NCBI GenBank assembly: GCA_041399085.1
Contig: JAWKTM010000012.1
Location: forward strand, 83,552 to 147,551
Direction of reading: 5' to 3'
Length of the DNA stretch: 64,000 nt
Source of the DNA: JAWKTM01 sp041399085
Lineage (GTDB): Bacteria > Planctomycetota > Planctomycetia > Pirellulales > Pirellulaceae
How positions within the stretch are numbered: the first letter of the stretch is position 1; each line of letters opens with the position of its first letter. Below the pieces are notes generated by a model. That model saw nothing but the letters and a program-made list of their open reading frames with translations. It did not search any database and was not told where the DNA came from. A program made the translations under genes and the position numbers. This document shows positions 61,061 to 64,000 of the stretch, piece after piece.

Positions 61061-61663
61061 CTATTCCTGGTCCAGCAGATTCTGCAAGTTTTCCTTGAGC
61101 TGCCGGCGCACTCGATAAGCCGCTTGACGCACCGCGCCAGCCGTCATGCCCAACTCTTGAGCCACCGTCGCGGCGTCCAACTCGTCGACATACTTCATCC
61201 AAAAAGCCCGCCAAGTGACTTCCGAAAACTGGATCCGAGCATACGCCACCAAGCAATCGGCCAACTGCCGACGCTCCAAGCCGGGCAGCGCTTCGGCCGT
61301 GGACGGGTCGTCGCTGCCCGCAACTTCCCGTAATACGCACAGCATCGAAGAACCGCCCCGAGCCACTTCAACCGTCTTGGCCTTGCGGTAATAGTCGCGA
61401 ATTTTGTTCGCCGTGATTGTCTTCAGCCAACAACGAAACGCGCCTCGCTGACCGGTCTTCTCGAAACCCGGCGCGGCTCGAGCCACAGCCACGAACACTT
61501 CCTGAGCCACGTCCTCGCCCGCTTCCGACGACAGGCCGGCCGCCCGCGCCTGTTCGTAAATTCGGGGTCCGTAGCGAGCGACCAGATCGCGCCACGATTG
61601 TCGGTCGAATTGCTGGACCCGTCCCAGAAATCCGGTGGAGATTGTCGAGTCGGATGCCAGCAT
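61061..61663 (-). CDS. ECF-type RNA polymerase sigma factor
   Basis: A 200-residue ECF sigma factor. Region 2 spans about 15-85 (WRDLVARYGPRIYEQARAAG, then EDVAQEVFVAVARAAPGF and FRCWLKTITANKIRDYYRK). Region 4 spans about 130-195 (WMKYVDELDAATVAQELGMT, then VRQAAYRVRRQLKENL). It would direct transcription of a small regulon, possibly including its own operon with the kinase downstream. ATG at 61663 is preferred over an upstream frame to 61735 with no ribosome site. The surface-protein gene is divergent. Confidence 0.92.
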   Translation of the reverse strand: MLASDSTISTGFLGRVQQFDRQSWRDLVARYGPRIYEQARAAGLSSEAGEDVAQEVFVAVARAAPGFEKTGQRGAFRCWLKTITANKIRDYYRKAKTVEVARGGSSMLCVLREVAGSDDPSTAEALPGLERRQLADCLVAYARIQFSEVTWRAFWMKYVDELDAATVAQELGMTAGAVRQAAYRVRRQLKENLQNLLDQE

Positions 61664-61961
61664 CACCTGGGAAATTCCTTCGGTTTGGAAGCCAACAGTC
61701 GGACAAAACACGTCGACGGCCAAGTCGCGTAACACGGCTTCGTTTTAACTGTGTATCGCGCGCCGTTGACTGGCGGCGGGGTGAACGCGTCTGAAAGTCC
61801 ATAAATAAGCCGACTTTCCCCAAGAAGCAAGCGAGATTTTTGTGACGTGCGGCCGTCGCCAGTCGCCTCGCTCGACGCGCCTCGACGACCTGATTCGCCA
61901 GAACCCGATGCCATACAACAGCTTTCGCCGCCTTGCTCTCGCACCATGAGATTCACAACCG

Positions 61962-64000
61962 ATGCTAGCCAACCGCACTCGCTCTCGAAAACTTCACCAC
62001 CGCCGTCGCTTGCGATTGTTCGAAACGCTCGAAGATCGCCGGATGCTAGCGTCGGACTTTCAGAATCCCGGCAATCGCCACGACGTCAACGCCGATCGCC
62101 AAGTTTCCCCGATCGATGCGCTGCTGGTCATCAATCAATTGAACGCCACCGGCAGCCGACCACTATCGTCCCATAGTGATGCCGAAGGCGAATCGACGTT
62201 TGCAGGTTACATCGACACCAACGGCGACGAATCCCTGTCGCCGATCGATGCCCTGCTGGTCATTAACGTATTGGCCGATTTCGCGGTCAATGCCGCGTCG
62301 GACGAGGCGACGCCGGTCGTCGCGGCCTCGCAATCGCTCGGTGCCGTGCTCGGCGTTTCCGGCGGCGAAGTCAGCCTGCAAGCCACGTTCGACGGCGATC
62401 TGCCCAATGTCGACGAGATCGGCATCTACGTCGTTGACCAACTCGATGCCCAGCCCGACGGGGACTCGCCGGCCTGGCGGGAAGTCGCCGAGCTTCCAAG
62501 TCGCCAACCGCTCTGGCAGCGAGGTTCCTCTCGCAACCTGACGGCCGCTCCCAGCTTTCCCGCGGGGCAATCCATCGGCGTCTACGTCGTGCAAGCGACG
62601 GGTGATGCTTCGCCAGCCTCGGATCATTTGCAAGTCACCCGGCAACTCGATGGCAGTTGGGTGGTTGGCTGGGAAGATTCCCTGAGCGTCTGGCCCGCCA
62701 CGAATTTAGGGACCGGTCGAGGCTTCGACGATTGGCGGATGACGCTGACCGTCGCCGATTCCAACCTGCCGCCCGAATTCCAATCCGAACCGATCACGAC
62801 GGCCAACGCCGCGATCCCGTATGTCTACGATTCGGAAGCAACCGATCCCGACGCCGACCCGCTGGCCTACAAACTCATGTCCGGCCCCACGGGAATGATG
62901 GTCGACGAAGCCACCGGCCTCATCCGCTGGACGCCAACCCCCGCCGACATCGGCTTCCACCAAATCGCCATCGAAGTCTCCGACGGAGCCCTGACGGATC
63001 TACAAACCTACGATCTCCAAGTAGGCAAGACGCCCAGCAACCGCCCGCCGGTGATTACGAGCGACCCGGAAAGGCTCGCCTATCTCGGAACAATTGAAGA
63101 GACCGGGGCATTGGCCCCAGTGGCATTGAATTCGTGGTCAACTATTCAGTATGAGTTCAACATCTTCCAGGATGCGGAATGGGTTGTTGCGGACGACGGG
63201 AACTCCGTACGGCAACTTCATAACTCGGATGCGTCGATCTTCCTGAGCGACTTCGAACTTACCGATACCAGAATTGAAGGCACTTGGCTGTTGGACGGTG
63301 GCGATGATGACATGATGGGGTTTGTGTTTGGTTATCAGGATACCGGGCACTTCTATTTGTTTGATTGGAAGAAGAACAGTCAGAGCGTGCAAGGTACTCA
63401 GAATCTCGGCAACGCCGAACGCGGAATGACGGTTCGCGTGGTCAGCGTTGACGACAGACTTCAACCCCGAGATGTTTGGCCGACAGCCGGCAATGGTGCC
63501 CGTTCCAGAACAGTTTTCCACAACAACATCGCATGGTCTCACAACGTTGAATATCGATTTGAACTGGAGTTTCACCCAGGCGAATTCACGATCACGGTTA
63601 GCGATGGCGACACAGTCATCGAATCTGTTACATTGCAGGACGATACCTATACGTCTGGAGGGTTCGGCTTCTACAACTTCTCACAAGATAATGCCGTCTA
63701 TCGCGGTTTTTCCGCACAAACCGTTCCGGACTCTCGCTATATTTACGATGTCGAAGCAAGTGACGCCGACGGCGATGCCCTCATGTACGAGTTCGTCGAA
63801 CACCCGATGGGAATGACAATCGGAGCGTCAACAGGCCTTATCACTTGGGAGCCTACCGAGGAATTCATCGGCAATCAAAACGTCACAGTCCGAGTCACCG
63901 ACGGGCGCGGCGGCGAAGCGATTCAAGAGTATGTGCTGTGCGTGCATCCTGATCCCAACAACCACGCACCAATCATTATTAGTGAACCGTCAACAACCAT
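61962..64000 (+). CDS. Large secreted modular protein: dockerin repeats, Ig-like and thrombospondin-C-like domains (3' end missing)
   Basis: At least 679 residues, open to the window edge. The N-terminus has the planctomycete export-type motif FETLEDRRMLASDF near 20-33. Two dockerin type I repeats follow (HDVNADRQVSPIDALLVINQ near 40-59 and YIDTNGDESLSPIDALLVIN near 83-102), each with the Ca-binding D-x-N-x-D and SPID signature. Cadherin/Ig-like domains with the TDPDADPLAYKLMSGPTGM and SDADGDALMYEF motifs are near 270-345 and 575-665. Between them, about 390-565, lies a thrombospondin-C-like segment (DDDMMGFVFGYQDTGHFYLF). Likely a calcium-dependent cell-surface adhesin or enzyme scaffold. 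Confidence 0.85.
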   Translation, partial: MLANRTRSRKLHHRRRLRLFETLEDRRMLASDFQNPGNRHDVNADRQVSPIDALLVINQLNATGSRPLSSHSDAEGESTFAGYIDTNGDESLSPIDALLVINVLADFAVNAASDEATPVVAASQSLGAVLGVSGGEVSLQATFDGDLPNVDEIGIYVVDQLDAQPDGDSPAWREVAELPSRQPLWQRGSSRNLTAAPSFPAGQSIGVYVVQATGDASPASDHLQVTRQLDGSWVVGWEDSLSVWPATNLGTGRGFDDWRMTLTVADSNLPPEFQSEPITTANAAIPYVYDSEATDPDADPLAYKLMSGPTGMMVDEATGLIRWTPTPADIGFHQIAIEVSDGALTDLQTYDLQVGKTPSNRPPVITSDPERLAYLGTIEETGALAPVALNSWSTIQYEFNIFQDAEWVVADDGNSVRQLHNSDASIFLSDFELTDTRIEGTWLLDGGDDDMMGFVFGYQDTGHFYLFDWKKNSQSVQGTQNLGNAERGMTVRVVSVDDRLQPRDVWPTAGNGARSRTVFHNNIAWSHNVEYRFELEFHPGEFTITVSDGDTVIESVTLQDDTYTSGGFGFYNFSQDNAVYRGFSAQTVPDSRYIYDVEASDADGDALMYEFVEHPMGMTIGASTGLITWEPTEEFIGNQNVTVRVTDGRGGEAIQEYVLCVHPDPNNHAPIIISEPSTT

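Noticed and set aside
1..64000. tRNA or rRNA genes
   Set aside because: Reading the intergenic regions I found no cloverleaf with TTCGA-type T-arm and no rRNA signature words. A tRNAscan run would settle this.

Overview
The window looks like a chromosomal segment of a Planctomycetota bacterium, probably of the Pirellulales type. Three family-1 sulfatases, a DUF1559 pilin-like protein, DUF1501 and DUF4159 proteins, an ECF sigma factor beside a Ser/Thr kinase, a PQQ-propeller lipoprotein and a secreted protein with an LEDRRML-type N-terminus and dockerin repeats all point there. Genes are mostly monocistronic or in pairs and lie on both strands. I saw no rRNA, tRNA, CRISPR array, prophage or intact insertion sequence.

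Layout. 1-5.9 kb: end of an SDR gene, an RDD membrane protein, a YHS-domain protein, then an envelope block on the minus strand (skp, lpxC, lpxA and a Gfo/Idh/MocA oxidoreductase). 6-13 kb: an M28 peptidase, two sulfatases, a zincin-fold metalloprotease and a higA antitoxin with a truncated higB. 13-18 kb: a 21-bp minisatellite and a Wza/Wzc-type exopolysaccharide pair. 18-28 kb: DUF1559 protein with a lipoprotein, a zinc-ribbon protein, a GGM-repeat protein, a thioredoxin-NHL protein, comM, a flavin reductase and a PQQ lipoprotein. 28-33 kb: an FHA-GAF sigma-54 activator, an alpha/beta hydrolase coupled to a CitG-like protein, a PTPS/QueD-like protein and a Nudix hydrolase. 33-43 kb: a third sulfatase, an LptF/G permease, a frameshifted aminotransferase, comF, DUF502, a frameshifted hemC and a DUF1501 protein. 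43-46 kb: an Rpn-family pseudogene, rpiB, a TsaC/low-molecular-weight phosphatase fusion and hicBA. 46-50 kb: a CopA-type ATPase whose CPC motif reads CP, a release-factor-like protein and an SDR. 50-58 kb: DUF309, MoxR/DUF58, DUF4159, a secreted esterase and a small proline-rich protein. 58-64 kb: a kinase with a zinc-binding N-terminus, its ECF sigma factor, and a divergent modular surface protein that runs off the end.

Points that deserve most attention: the TsaC-phosphatase fusion followed by rpiB, which reproduces the Bacillus ywlC-ywlE-ywlF order and has a YwlE-type P-loop, so may be a protein-arginine phosphatase; the CopA with one Cys missing from its metal motif; the kinase/sigma/surface-protein locus; the 21-bp minisatellite that reads open on both strands; two families of dispersed hairpin repeats; and a cluster of genes broken mostly by single-base deletions (hemC, aminotransferase, XRE regulator, Rpn). 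The last could be real decay or consensus error, and this affects how the CopA result is read.
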